Position numbers and translations under genes: made by a program. A stretch of DNA of 64,000 nucleotides. It comes from Collinsella aerofaciens. Its GTDB lineage: Bacteria; Actinomycetota; Coriobacteriia; Coriobacteriales; Coriobacteriaceae. How positions within the stretch are numbered: the first letter of the stretch is position 1; each line of letters opens with the position of its first letter. Of this stretch, positions 44,306 through 54,428 are shown piece by piece. The DNA lies in assembly GCF_015558785.1 (NCBI RefSeq), contig NZ_JADMOP010000006.1:1-64000 (forward strand), given 5' to 3'. Below the pieces are notes generated by a model that worked only from the letters and a program-made list of their open reading frames with translations, had not been told where the DNA came from and did not search any database.

Positions 44306-46291
44306 TTAGTTCTGCGAGAAAAAGGGGAACTGCCTCGGATCCACCGGCGGATGCGGCATCGGACCACCCTGGGGACTACCTTGCGAGCCGCCCTGACCGC
44401 CCATCATCTTATCGATGGCGTCCTGAACCTCGCCCTCGAACTTTTTCATTCCCTCATGCAAACGACGCTGACCGTCCTCAGAGCGCAGCTCCTCCATCTG
44501 CTCGGGCGAAATACCCAGTAGCTCGCCCAGCACGCCCATCATCTCGTTTCGCACGCGCTCGCTCGTATCCTCGTCAGCAAAACGGCGCACCTCGGCGCGC
44601 GCCAGCGAATCGACCGTCATACGCTCCTTGCCGTTAAGCCCCAGGTCGGACCACGCGAGCATATACGGCCAGGCACGCTCGGCAAACGAACGGGCCGAGA
44701 CGATCGGCGCCGTCGGCAGCATGCGGCGGGCGGCCTCGCCCTGACGCACGAGCATCAGCAGCAGCGAGCAGGCCTCAGGCTTGCCAGCGGCCATCGGGAT
44801 GTCGTCGAAGGGTCGGCTGCGGTCCACGTGCGCCTCGAGCGCGCCATCGACCTCACCCGGCTCAAGCCCGCCGAGCAGCTGTGCCGCGCGGTCGAGCATA
44901 TCGACCGGACCATCGAGCGTCGAGAGCGCCTGCGCCAACACTCGCTCCATGCAGTCTTCCACCGCGTTGAGCGTCACGAGCTCTTGGGGCACCACGGCAG
45001 ACGTGCGGTTGCGCACGCGCGCCACAAACTCAAGCGTCGACAGGTACACATCGCCAAAGGGCGCAAAGTCGCCCTGGTAACCGCCGCAAAGCGCCGGCGC
45101 CGCCAGCGCATACTCGGTTTTGGACAGCGGGCTCAGCGCCATCGCGCCCAGCTCGAGCGCCGTGTCCTCCAGCATGAGGCCCAGCGTGCGCAAGCGCAGA
45201 CGCTCGGCATCGCCCGCCGACACGTCGCGATCGAGCACACGCGCCGCATCCGGTACATCGCGCTCGACAGTGCGAATGTGCAAACGCTCGGCGATGGCAC
45301 GGACGGCGGCACAGCGGGCAGCCTCGGCCTCCTCCTGCGCCGGCGTAAAGATACGGTTGCGCCCCAGCACCAAGCCAATCACATTACGCGGGCCCAGAGC
45401 GTCGACGGCCAGCGCCGCCAGCAAAGACGACGGCAAGTCGCCCTCGAGTGCCACCACAGCACGCGACGTACCGTGGGCTCGGGCGTTGTCGCGCACGGCG
45501 AGCACCAGCGCCTGCCACAGCCACTCCTCGGAACGGAACTCGGGCAGTTCGTGATCCTCCAGGGCATCGAGCATCACGCCGCGCTGAATCTCCTGAACCA
45601 GCAGGCTCTCCTCAAAACACGGCGCCTGGGCCACCACGCGACCGCAGTCGTCGAGCACAAACGAACCGCCGGTATACACCGACTCGTCATAGGCACCGAC
45701 CGGCGCCATGCAGGCAAACCACACGCTGCGCTTGGATGCGATCTTGCGGTAGGCGCCGCTGCGAACGGCGGCAATGGCGGCAGTCTCGCGGTCGGTCATG
45801 TCAAACGCGTTGAATTGGAAATAGGCAATGAGGTCGACGCCGGTCGGCAACATCTCGAGCTCGCGGTCCAAGTCAAAAATCACGGCGATGCGCACGCCGT
45901 CCACGTCGAACACCGGCGGCGCCCAACGCGTGTCGTTGTTCTCGCCACGCTGCAGGGCAATGCTCGAACGCGCCGGCACCACATGACCGTCCTTGAGCAT
46001 CATGTAGTCGAGCAGCGGCTGGCCCTCAAACGAAACCGCCGCGGGCACGATGCAGATCATGTCAAGCTCCTGGATACGCTCGGCGACACCAGTCAAACCG
46101 GCAAGCACGTCGTGCTCAAAGTCAGCAGCGCCCACCAGGCCACCGGGCATGGCGCCCATAAAGAGCGGAGCCGGAACGCACAGCACGCGCGCCCCGCGCT
46201 CGTGGGCCAGACGAGCCTGGTCCTCGATGCGGCCGCAAATGCCCTCAATATCCCCAAGGCGCATATCGATCTGTGCAAGCGCGAGCTTCAT
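44306..46291 (-). CDS. NAD synthetase-like protein, catalytic residues lost
   Basis: A 661-residue homologue of glutamine-dependent NAD synthetase: nitrilase-type amidase domain (about 1-245), NAD-synthase domain (about 255-480) and an extra C-terminal part rich in Glu, Met and Gly (about 520-661). Expected amidase residues are missing: the Glu of PEL is Ala41 in VPAPLF, and the Cys of CED is replaced by Phe139 (VIFDLD). The ATP loop SGGxDS reads EGDLPSS (283-289), and TTGNKSE reads LSPLSKTE. The fold markers GGYQGDFAPFGDV and LALAQIDMRLGD remain. Probably a pseudoenzyme with a regulatory or structural role. AT start MKLALAQ is natural. Confidence 0.75.
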   Translation of the reverse strand: MKLALAQIDMRLGDIEGICGRIEDQARLAHERGARVLCVPAPLFMGAMPGGLVGAADFEHDVLAGLTGVAERIQELDMICIVPAAVSFEGQPLLDYMMLKDGHVVPARSSIALQRGENNDTRWAPPVFDVDGVRIAVIFDLDRELEMLPTGVDLIAYFQFNAFDMTDRETAAIAAVRSGAYRKIASKRSVWFACMAPVGAYDESVYTGGSFVLDDCGRVVAQAPCFEESLLVQEIQRGVMLDALEDHELPEFRSEEWLWQALVLAVRDNARAHGTSRAVVALEGDLPSSLLAALAVDALGPRNVIGLVLGRNRIFTPAQEEAEAARCAAVRAIAERLHIRTVERDVPDAARVLDRDVSAGDAERLRLRTLGLMLEDTALELGAMALSPLSKTEYALAAPALCGGYQGDFAPFGDVYLSTLEFVARVRNRTSAVVPQELVTLNAVEDCMERVLAQALSTLDGPVDMLDRAAQLLGGLEPGEVDGALEAHVDRSRPFDDIPMAAGKPEACSLLLMLVRQGEAARRMLPTAPIVSARSFAERAWPYMLAWSDLGLNGKERMTVDSLARAEVRRFADEDTSERVRNEMMGVLGELLGISPEQMEELRSEDGQRRLHEGMKKFEGEVQDAIDKMMGGQGGSQGSPQGGPMPHPPVDPRQFPFFSQN

Positions 46292-46332
46292 GGCTCAGCC
46301 CTTTCCGTCGTAAACCATCGAAATCGTAGTAA

Positions 46333-46363
46333 AAGCGCCGGCCGCATAATGCAGCCGGCGCTT
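46333..46363 (-). terminator. Terminator of the superoxide reductase gene
   Basis: AAGCGCCGGC (46333-46342) pairs with GCCGGCGCTT (46354-46363). On the minus strand it is followed by TTAC, with AAAA on the plus side, 46 bases after the stop at 46409. Confidence 0.75.
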
Positions 46364-46408
46364 GCATGTGCATATGCTAGCTATGATACCCCGAGCGGGG
46401 GCGCGCTC

Positions 46409-46771
46409 CTAGAATGTCGCGGACCACAGCCCGTGCAGGTTGCAGTAGGCATAGACGGTACCGGTCTTGGAGCCGCCCGCGAAAAACGTCGCGGGTTTCA
46501 TGCCGGGCTCAAGGTAATGGACCTCTAAGCGGCCCTCGGCCTCAAGCGCGATCCACTCAATGTAGTGCTCGGGCAGGCTGGGGTGCTCGACCGAGCCAAC
46601 GCGTGCGCGAATCACGTGACCGTCGCGCTCGGTCTCGACAACAGGCACGTGCTTCTCGTGCGCCGCGTCCTCAGTGTTTGCAGTCAGTTCCGTGCAACCG
46701 GCAGGGGTCGCAACGCCGTCGCCAAGGGCAGCGATGAGCTTGCCGTCAGGGTCCTTAAAGAATTTCGCCAT
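46409..46771 (-). CDS. Superoxide reductase (neelaredoxin type)
   Basis: Reduces superoxide to peroxide without making oxygen, suiting an anaerobe. The 120-residue protein has the iron-centre ligands EKHVP, GSVEHP and C-N-L-H-G, and YIEWIAL typical of desulfoferrodoxin. It lacks the N-terminal FeCys4 rubredoxin-like module, so it is the one-iron class. AAAGGAG precedes ATG 46771. A single-gene unit with its own terminator. Confidence 0.9.
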   Translation of the reverse strand: MAKFFKDPDGKLIAALGDGVATPAGCTELTANTEDAAHEKHVPVVETERDGHVIRARVGSVEHPSLPEHYIEWIALEAEGRLEVHYLEPGMKPATFFAGGSKTGTVYAYCNLHGLWSATF

Positions 46772-46936
46772 GATGTTCTCCTTTGCTGATGTGCCAATGT
46801 TCTTGATGGTTCTTATGCCCAAAGGCAGACAAACCATCCACGGCATTGCAAATGAACACATAACGGATCAGGCAAGCGGTCGGGCCAAAATGCGTCGACC
46901 GTCCTGCCCATTCCAGCAGTCCCACCCCGCGCGCGG

Positions 46937-49900
46937 CTAGCGCCCGTCGCCGCCGAGCAGCGCCAGAACATCCTCGCGGGTAAACAGCGCCGACGAGATG
47001 CCGTCGCCGCCGAGCACGCTGTTGACCAGGTCGCGCTTGGACTCCTGCATCTGCATAATGCGTTCCTCAATCGTGTCCTTGGCGATGAGCTTGTACACGG
47101 TCACGGTATGTTGCTGGCCAATACGATGCGCACGGTCGGTCGCTTGGTCCTGCGCCGCCACGTTCCACCACGGGTCGTAGTGGATGACCACGTCGGCCGC
47201 CGTCAGGTTAAGGCCCACACCGCCCGCCTTGAGCGAGATCAAAAAGACCGGCACCTCGCCCGCCTGGAACTGTGCGACCATCTTGGCGCGGCTCTCTTTA
47301 GACGATGCGCCCGTGAGCTTGAGGAAGGCGATATCCTCCTTGGCCAGGCGCTTGCCAATGATATCGAGCATGCCCGTAAACTGGCTGAACAACAGGATGC
47401 GATGACCACCGTCGAGTGCGCCGTGCACGAGCTCCATGCACGTATCGAGTTTGGCGCTCCCCGCCTTGTAATCCTCGTAGTGTAGACGCGGGTCGCAGCA
47501 GATCTGGCGCAGCTTGGTGAGCTCGGCGAGTACCTTGAGCTTGTCTTTCTTAAACTCGGATGCCTCGCGGTGCTGCACTTGCTGGGCAATGCGGTCCTGG
47601 TTTGCCAGGTAAAGCTTGCGCTGCTCACCGGCGAGCTGAGCCACGACAGTGTCCTCGATCTTTTCGGGCAGATCGGCCACCACGTCTTCCTTGACACGGC
47701 GCAGCACAAACGGCGACACGAGTGCCTGCAGGCGAGCGGCGCTGTCGCCCTCGGAGTGCTCGACCGGACTTTCGAAGCGCTTTGCAAACGATTCACGCGT
47801 GCCCAGCAGGCCCGGCATCAAAAAGTCGAAGATGCTCCAGAGCTCGGATAGGCGGTTTTCGATGGGCGTGCCCGTCAGAGCAAAGCGCACGCCGGCAGGC
47901 AGGCGCTTGGCGGCGCGAGCCACCTGGGTGAGCGGGTTTTTAATGTACTGGGCCTCATCGAGCACCACACGGGCAAAGTTCTGCTCGACGTACTCGTCGA
48001 TATCGCGCCGCATAAGGTCATACGACGTCACGACCACGTTATGCTCAGCCACGCCGGCAATCTGCACGCGGCGCTGCGCCTTGGCGCCCACGATTGCGCA
48101 AACATCGAGCGAGGGCGCAAAGCGCTCCAGCTCGGCAGTCCAGTTGTACACGAGCGAGGCCGGGCATACCACGAGCGTGGGCTTGATGTCCCCCGCCTCC
48201 ACGCGCGCCAGGACATGCGCGATCATCTGGAGTGTTTTGCCCAGGCCCATGTCGTCGGCCAAGATGCCACCAAGGCCCAGGTGTTCGAGCGAGCCGAGCC
48301 ACTGGTATCCGTCGACCTGGTAGCCACGCAGCGTGGCCTTGAGCGAGGCAGGTACCGTAAAGTCCATCTTGCCGAGCGTGTCCAGGCGCTCGACGGTACG
48401 GCGGAACGCAGCGTCGCGATCGGCCTCAAGCGCCGGCGTGCGCGCAAGCATGCTGTCGACGAACAGGGTACTCGACGCGGGAAGCGACACGCCGTCGAGC
48501 AGGTCGACAGCATCGACCCCCAGATCCTCGGCAAGGCCAAACGCGGCGCGCGCCCCCTCATCCAGGCGAATGATATCGCCCGACGTGAGACGCGCAAACG
48601 TCTGGTGACGCTTGTAGGAGTCGAGGTAGATGGCAAGGTCCGCAGCCGAAAGCCCGCTCGCGCCCAGCTCGACATCGAGCAAGTTACTCTTGACGGTGGC
48701 GCGCACCGAGAGCTTGGGCGCAGGGCGGACCGAAATCTGGCGCAGGCGGTCGCTGAGCATGACCTCTCCAAGCTCGGACAGGGCAGACAGGCCCTCGGTC
48801 AGCAAGTGGAACAGGCTCTCGTCATCGCGCTCCTCAAACGCCAGGCCGCCCTCGCGGAAATCAAAGTACAGGGCAGCCGTGTCCATAACGCGAAACTCCG
48901 CCAGCGTATCGCGGGGCGGAACGCCGGGGCGTTGCTCTTCGAAAGGACTGCCCGGAGCACCAAGACTAAAGAGATCTGCCGACCAATCGCCGTAGGCCAC
49001 CGTAATCTTGCAGGTCACAAGGCCATCGTCGACGCCAATCGCCATGGCAAAACTCGGCTCGGGCGCCACGGCGTCAAGTACGGCGGGAGCGGTCAGGTCG
49101 GTGTAGTCGCGCAAGATCGGCAGCGCCATGCGGCAGAACTCGCCCACCTGGTCGGCGGCGATATGGACCGGCATGCGGCAGGGCAACAAGTGCGATAGGA
49201 ACGGCGCCGCATGCTGGGCAAACGCCGTGTCGGTACGGCGCGCGCGGCGCGTATCGACCAGATAGGCTGCGTCGCCTGCGACAAAGCAGTACGTATCGGC
49301 CGGCAGGCGCAAGTCGTAGCTGCCTCCCGCCGCCGGTGCAATCTTGGCGGCAAGGAGCGGCGGGCGCTTAGCCGGGACTTCGCCCTCCCCCTGCGGCGAC
49401 GGCTCGACTGCCACCTCGTAGGCGCGATGCGTCGTCGTTCCCCGCGACCAAGCAGGCTCAAAGGACATGGTCCTGCCGCACAGCAGGTCCAGCACGGACA
49501 CGATGGAATGCTCGGATATCGGCAACTGACGCTCGGCGACAAAACCGTTGCGGACAAAGTCATACGACGCCGAGCGCGAGCTCGTAATATCGCCTAGGTA
49601 GGCGACCGTCATTGCGATAAAGTCGAGCAGCTTTGTCGACACGTCATCGAAAGCCTCGGGCACATGGGCAAACGTAAGCTTCTTGCCATAGGAGAACGTA
49701 CCGCCGCGCACATAGGCATCGGCCATGCCGTCGATATCCTTAACCACGTAGGACACCGAACCGCTACGAATGCGAAACTCGAGCGCCCAGTTAAAACGAT
49801 CGGCAAACAGCGGATTGTAGTACGGCACCAGCGAGGGCTCCAGCACCGCTTTGGGCGCATCGGGGTCAATGGTGCTGGCGAGCTTGCGACGCATGACCGC

Positions 49901-50410
49901 GAGCTCGTCCATGCGCGCGTCCGAAAGATCGGAAAGCGCCGCCACAAGGCTCGGGCTCGTGGGGACGGGCGCCGGGAAGGGAAAGTTGGGGTTGACCGCA
50001 GATGCGGTGGGCGCGGAGCGCGTGGGCTGCTTGGACTGTGCGGGCGGTACTGTAAACGTGCGGACCGGCGTGCGCAAACCCTCGACGGGCTCGGCGCCAC
50101 TGGCATCCAGATACGCCAGCGCCGTGGCGATGGCGTGCTTGCACATGCCGGAATAGCGGAAGGCGGCGGGGCAATCGCAGTCGTAGTCGATAACCTCGTG
50201 CTCGTCCATGTCGAGCGCCACGTGCGTCTTGTACAGGTCGCCGCGCGAGCCGCGCACCGAGCCCTCGATGTTCACGTTTTTGGAGAAGCGCGAGCCGGAG
50301 TCCTCAAACGACAGCACGGCACCGTTGAGCATGAGCGAACGCCCCTTCATAAAGGTGCCGCTCAACGCCGCCTCTTTGCGAAGCGCCTGCACAAACGTCC
50401 CCTGTGCCAT
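46937..50410 (-). CDS. SNF2-family helicase with SWIM zinc finger
   Basis: A 1157-residue SWI2/SNF2 ATPase. The SWIM finger CDCPAAFRYSGMCKHAIA lies near residue 70, probably for DNA or protein binding. A central region follows, then the SNF2 core from about residue 700: GYQWLGSLEHLGLGGILADDMGLGKT (Walker A), VLDEAQYIKNP, and the C-terminal helicase half with LKAGGVGLNLTAAD and DRAHRIGQ. GGAGGAAGTG precedes ATG 50410. It lies 38 bases after dnaE on the same strand. Role probably in transcription recycling (RapA-like) or repair. Confidence 0.9.
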   Translation of the reverse strand: MAQGTFVQALRKEAALSGTFMKGRSLMLNGAVLSFEDSGSRFSKNVNIEGSVRGSRGDLYKTHVALDMDEHEVIDYDCDCPAAFRYSGMCKHAIATALAYLDASGAEPVEGLRTPVRTFTVPPAQSKQPTRSAPTASAVNPNFPFPAPVPTSPSLVAALSDLSDARMDELAVMRRKLASTIDPDAPKAVLEPSLVPYYNPLFADRFNWALEFRIRSGSVSYVVKDIDGMADAYVRGGTFSYGKKLTFAHVPEAFDDVSTKLLDFIAMTVAYLGDITSSRSASYDFVRNGFVAERQLPISEHSIVSVLDLLCGRTMSFEPAWSRGTTTHRAYEVAVEPSPQGEGEVPAKRPPLLAAKIAPAAGGSYDLRLPADTYCFVAGDAAYLVDTRRARRTDTAFAQHAAPFLSHLLPCRMPVHIAADQVGEFCRMALPILRDYTDLTAPAVLDAVAPEPSFAMAIGVDDGLVTCKITVAYGDWSADLFSLGAPGSPFEEQRPGVPPRDTLAEFRVMDTAALYFDFREGGLAFEERDDESLFHLLTEGLSALSELGEVMLSDRLRQISVRPAPKLSVRATVKSNLLDVELGASGLSAADLAIYLDSYKRHQTFARLTSGDIIRLDEGARAAFGLAEDLGVDAVDLLDGVSLPASSTLFVDSMLARTPALEADRDAAFRRTVERLDTLGKMDFTVPASLKATLRGYQVDGYQWLGSLEHLGLGGILADDMGLGKTLQMIAHVLARVEAGDIKPTLVVCPASLVYNWTAELERFAPSLDVCAIVGAKAQRRVQIAGVAEHNVVVTSYDLMRRDIDEYVEQNFARVVLDEAQYIKNPLTQVARAAKRLPAGVRFALTGTPIENRLSELWSIFDFLMPGLLGTRESFAKRFESPVEHSEGDSAARLQALVSPFVLRRVKEDVVADLPEKIEDTVVAQLAGEQRKLYLANQDRIAQQVQHREASEFKKDKLKVLAELTKLRQICCDPRLHYEDYKAGSAKLDTCMELVHGALDGGHRILLFSQFTGMLDIIGKRLAKEDIAFLKLTGASSKESRAKMVAQFQAGEVPVFLISLKAGGVGLNLTAADVVIHYDPWWNVAAQDQATDRAHRIGQQHTVTVYKLIAKDTIEERIMQMQESKRDLVNSVLGGDGISSALFTREDVLALLGGDGR

Positions 50411-50448
50411 CACTTCCTCCAATCTCGCGCGGACCAGCAAGGTCGCCC

Positions 50449-53400
50449 TTAGATCACCGTCACGCGACCCTGGTTACCCACGATGGCTTTTGCCTCTGCC
50501 AACAGCGGAATCGAGCGTGCGTTGACCTTGGCCGGCACCTCGGCACGCAGCACACGCCCGTCCACCTGCTCGATAAAGATCTCCACGCGGTCGCCGCCCG
50601 GGTTTGCGGTAAGCACCGTGGCAAGACGCGCCATATTGCCCTGGCTAAAGCGGCTGTTGGGCACCATGACCTCAAACACCTTGGGCTTGTTGTTCTCCTC
50701 GTTAAGCTCAAGCGGCACGATCTCCTGCGCGATGATCTGGTCGCCGCGGTCCGAGCGCTCAAGCTTGCCCTTAATGCGCACAAACGCATCGGACAGCTGC
50801 GCGCCGGTCTCGGGATCGACCTCGCCGTACAGGTACCCCTCGGCCTCCTTGTAGGTCTTGGGGAACACCACGACCGTGGCCTCACCTTCCATGTCCTCGA
50901 GCTGCACGATGCCCATGGGGTCGCCGTTTTTGGTCACGCGCTTGGACACGCTCGAGACCATACCGGCCCACCACAGCGCCTTGCCCTCGGGAATCTCCTG
51001 GTTGATGGTACCGCCCGTAGGGTTTTGCACCTCGTAACCGGTGTCGATCTGCGAGAACGAGAAGTCGCGCGCCTTGGCTAGCGCATACTCAAACGGGCGC
51101 AGCGGGTGGTCCGAGACATAGATGCCCAGAACCTCCTTCTCCTGGCTCAGCTTAAGGTGGCGGTCCCACTCCTGGCCGTCCGGATCGGGCACGCTCACCT
51201 CAAAGCCCGAGCCCTCAACGTCGCCGAACATATCGAAGAACGACGTCTGGCCGCTCGCGCGATCCTTTTGGCGCTTCACGGCGGCATCGATGATGTTCTC
51301 GGGGTTGTTCTTATCCACAAAGTGCATCATCTGGCGACGCGGATACCCCGTGGAGTCGAAGGCGCCTGCCTTGATGAGCGATTCGATCACGCGACGGTTG
51401 GCCTGGCTCGAGTCCACGCGCTCGACAAAGTCGTGCAGCGTCTTAAACGGGCCGCCCGCCTCGCGCTCGGCGATAATCGCCTGCGCCACGCCAGTGCCCA
51501 CGCCGCGGATGCCGGCCAGACCAAAGCGCACGCCCTCCTTGGTAGCCGTGAACTCGGTACCGGACTCGTTGACATCTGGCGACAGCACGGGGATGCCGTC
51601 GTGGCGGCACGCCGAGACGTAATGAACGATCTTGTCGGTCTTGCCCGTGTAGGACGTCAGAACGGCCGCCATGTACTCGTGCGGATAGTGCGCCTTGAGC
51701 CACGCCGTCTGCATAACCAGGATGGCGTAGCCGGCGGAGTGCGACTTGTTAAAGGCGTAAGACGCGAACTCGAGAACATCGTCCCAAATCTTCTGGGCGA
51801 CCTCGCGCGTGTAGTTGTTCTTGATAGCACCGTTCATCCAGTGGTCGTAGGTGGTCTCGTCCGAGCCATCCTCCCAGTGGAGCACCGTCGACGTGAGCAG
51901 CTTGATCTTTTTCTTAGCCACGGGCTTACGGATACGCGAGTCCGATTCGCCCTTGGAGAAGCCGCACATCTCGACGGAGATGAGCATAACCTGCTCCTGG
52001 TAGACCATGGTGCCGTAGGTTTCGCCCAGGATGTCGTCCAGGCGGTCGTCGTAGGAGACGGCCGGCTCCTTGCCGTTCATACGGTTGATGTAGGACGAAA
52101 CCATGCCGGCGCCCAGCGGGCCCGGGCGGTACAGAGCGATCAATGCCACGACGTGCTTGTATTCGGTGGGTTTCATGTTCTTGATCGTGGCCGTCATGCC
52201 GGCGGACTCGACCTGGAAGACGCCGGCGGTGTGGCCGGAGCCCATGAGCTTAAAGATCTCGGGATCGTCAAAGGGAATCTCTTCCTCTTTGATGTCGATG
52301 CCGAAGTTCTTCTTGATGTTTGCCTTAGCCTTGGAGATAACCGTCAGCGTGCGCAGGCCCAGGAAGTCCATCTTGAGCAGGCCCATGTCGGCAACGGTAT
52401 GGCCCTCGTACTGGGTAATCTCGACGCCGCCCTTGGTGTCGAGCTTGGTGGGCACATGCTCGTTGACGGGGTCGCGGCAGATCAGAACGGCGCACGCGTG
52501 CACGCCCTCGCCACGGGTGAGGCCCTCAATCGAGAGCGCCGTGTCGATGATGCGGCGGGCGTCGTCGTCCTTTTTATAGGCCTCGGCAAAGTCGGGGTTA
52601 AACAGATCCTCTTTGCCGGGTTGTTTTTCGAGCACCTGCTTGAGCTTGACCTTGGGGTCGCTCGAGACCATCTTGGACAGGCGCTGGCCCATGTAGACCG
52701 GGTAGTCCAGGACGCGCGCGGCGTCGTTGATGGCCTGCTTGGCCTTAATGGTCGAGTAGGTGATGACGTGGGTGACCTTCTCGGGGCCGTAGAGCTGGCG
52801 AACGTGCTCCACGACCTCGAGGCGCCGCTCATCGTCGAAGTCCATATCGATATCGGGCATCTCGGTACGCTGCGGGGACAGGAACCTCTCGAACATCAGG
52901 CCGTTCTCGAGCGGGTCGAACGCGGTGATGTTCATGGCGTAGGCGACGATAGCGCCGGCGGCCGAGCCACGGCCGGGGCCGACGCCGATGCCGTTGTCCT
53001 TGGCCCATTGCACGTACTCGGCGACGATCAAGAAGTAGGCGGCAAAGCCCTTGTCGCAGATGACCTTGTATTCGTACTCAAAGCGCTCTTTGATGTTGAC
53101 GCCGCCGATCTCGCGCGTGGCCCAGTCGTCACCGTAGTGCTGACGCAGGCCTTTCTCGCACTCGCGGCGGAACTGGCTCTCGTGCGTCTCTCCGGGATCG
53201 AGCAACGGGAAGCGCGGCAGGATGATAGAGTCCCAGTCCAGCTCAACGTAGCACTTGTCGGCGATCTCGAGCGTGTTGTCGCAGGCCTCGGGGCAATACG
53301 GGAACATCGCCCGCATCTCCTCCTCGGTCTTCATGTAAAACTCCGAGCCGGTCATGCGCATGCGGTTGGGGTCATCGACCTTGGCGTTCATGCCAATACA

Positions 53401-54252
53401 CATGATGACGTCCTGCACGGGCGCATCCTCGCGGCGCAGGTAGTGGAAGTCGTTGGTGGCGATGACCTTGACGCCCACCTGCTTGGCGATATCGATGAGC
53501 GTGCGGTCCATCTGCTCGTCGGTCAGGCCGTTGTCGGTGGTGATGCCATGTTCCTGGATCTCGATGTAGAAGTCGCCGGGGTCGAAGGTATCGCGGAAGG
53601 TCTCGGCCCACTTGATGGCGCCCTCCATGTCACCGCGGTCGATGTATTTGGGGATGATGCCCGCGATGCAGGCGCTCGTGCAGATCATGCCCTTGGCGTG
53701 GCGGCGTAGGTTGTCGAGCGTCACGCGCGGCTTGTAGTAAAAGCCCTGCACGGCGGCCTCGGAAACCGTCTGCATCAGGTTGACGTAGCCTTCCTGGTCT
53801 TTGGCCAGAAGGATCATGTGGTAGAGCTCTGGCTTGTGGTCGCGGGCAAGGGTCTCGTCCGGCGTAAAGTAGACCTCGCAGCCAAAGATGGGCTTGATGA
53901 CCAGAGGCGGCTTGAGCTCGTCGATATTGCCCTTCTCGTCCCACATGGCCATGTCCTTCACATACTGGGCATGCTCGCGCGGGTTTTCCTCGGGGTCGGG
54001 CTCCACCAGCTCGTCGCGGCGGTCCTTTTCCAAGAAGGCCTTGTCGTGGCTCCAGGTTTTGTACTCGGGCGTGTTGTGATTGACGGCGTCGCAGGCCAGC
54101 GCCAGGTCGGGCACGCCATACATGTAGCCGTGGTCGGTAATGGCCACGGCGGGCATGCCAAGTTCAACGGCACGATTGACCATATCCTGGATACGGGTTG
54201 CACCGTCGAGCATGGAGAAAACAGTGTGATTGTGCAGATGGACGAATGCCAT
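50449..54252 (-). CDS. dnaE: DNA polymerase III alpha subunit
   Basis: The replicative polymerase of 1267 residues. The PHP domain starts HLHNHTVFSMLDGATR. The palm has GPGRGSAAGAIVAY and PDIDMDFDD with two catalytic Asp residues; a third block is GVFQVESAGM. Finger and HhH regions follow, then an OB fold near the C-terminus (WAGMVSSVSKRVTKNGDPM). GGAGCTCATCAC precedes ATG 54252. It lies between addA and the SNF2 helicase on the same strand; a long palindrome separates it from addA. Confidence 0.96.
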   Translation of the reverse strand: MAFVHLHNHTVFSMLDGATRIQDMVNRAVELGMPAVAITDHGYMYGVPDLALACDAVNHNTPEYKTWSHDKAFLEKDRRDELVEPDPEENPREHAQYVKDMAMWDEKGNIDELKPPLVIKPIFGCEVYFTPDETLARDHKPELYHMILLAKDQEGYVNLMQTVSEAAVQGFYYKPRVTLDNLRRHAKGMICTSACIAGIIPKYIDRGDMEGAIKWAETFRDTFDPGDFYIEIQEHGITTDNGLTDEQMDRTLIDIAKQVGVKVIATNDFHYLRREDAPVQDVIMCIGMNAKVDDPNRMRMTGSEFYMKTEEEMRAMFPYCPEACDNTLEIADKCYVELDWDSIILPRFPLLDPGETHESQFRRECEKGLRQHYGDDWATREIGGVNIKERFEYEYKVICDKGFAAYFLIVAEYVQWAKDNGIGVGPGRGSAAGAIVAYAMNITAFDPLENGLMFERFLSPQRTEMPDIDMDFDDERRLEVVEHVRQLYGPEKVTHVITYSTIKAKQAINDAARVLDYPVYMGQRLSKMVSSDPKVKLKQVLEKQPGKEDLFNPDFAEAYKKDDDARRIIDTALSIEGLTRGEGVHACAVLICRDPVNEHVPTKLDTKGGVEITQYEGHTVADMGLLKMDFLGLRTLTVISKAKANIKKNFGIDIKEEEIPFDDPEIFKLMGSGHTAGVFQVESAGMTATIKNMKPTEYKHVVALIALYRPGPLGAGMVSSYINRMNGKEPAVSYDDRLDDILGETYGTMVYQEQVMLISVEMCGFSKGESDSRIRKPVAKKKIKLLTSTVLHWEDGSDETTYDHWMNGAIKNNYTREVAQKIWDDVLEFASYAFNKSHSAGYAILVMQTAWLKAHYPHEYMAAVLTSYTGKTDKIVHYVSACRHDGIPVLSPDVNESGTEFTATKEGVRFGLAGIRGVGTGVAQAIIAEREAGGPFKTLHDFVERVDSSQANRRVIESLIKAGAFDSTGYPRRQMMHFVDKNNPENIIDAAVKRQKDRASGQTSFFDMFGDVEGSGFEVSVPDPDGQEWDRHLKLSQEKEVLGIYVSDHPLRPFEYALAKARDFSFSQIDTGYEVQNPTGGTINQEIPEGKALWWAGMVSSVSKRVTKNGDPMGIVQLEDMEGEATVVVFPKTYKEAEGYLYGEVDPETGAQLSDAFVRIKGKLERSDRGDQIIAQEIVPLELNEENNKPKVFEVMVPNSRFSQGNMARLATVLTANPGGDRVEIFIEQVDGRVLRAEVPAKVNARSIPLLAEAKAIVGNQGRVTVI

Positions 54253-54353
54253 GTGATGAGCTCCGATGCGGGTTCGTGTTCTGACTGAACGATTTTACCG
54301 CACGGCGCGGACGGCACCCGAACCTAGCCAAACCAACACGGCTCCTCTTGCAG

Positions 54354-54416
54354 TTGCGGTGAAATGCGGACTGTTTGGCGGCTTTTTTGGCCAAAACAGT
54401 CCGTATTCCACCGCAA
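54354..54416. repeat. Long imperfect palindrome after addA
   Basis: TTGCGGTGAAATGCGGACTG (54354-54373) and the following TTTGGC pair with 54390-54416 over about 26 positions with only three mismatches or indels. The hairpin starts 12 bases after the addA stop on the minus strand and could act as a terminator or be a dispersed palindromic repeat. Confidence 0.65.
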
Positions 54417-54428
54417 GTTATCTGAGGG

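Noticed and set aside
51106..53709. 867-codon open frame on the plus strand
   Set aside because: It lies opposite dnaE and exists because of GC-rich codon bias; no ribosome binding site or recognisable protein.
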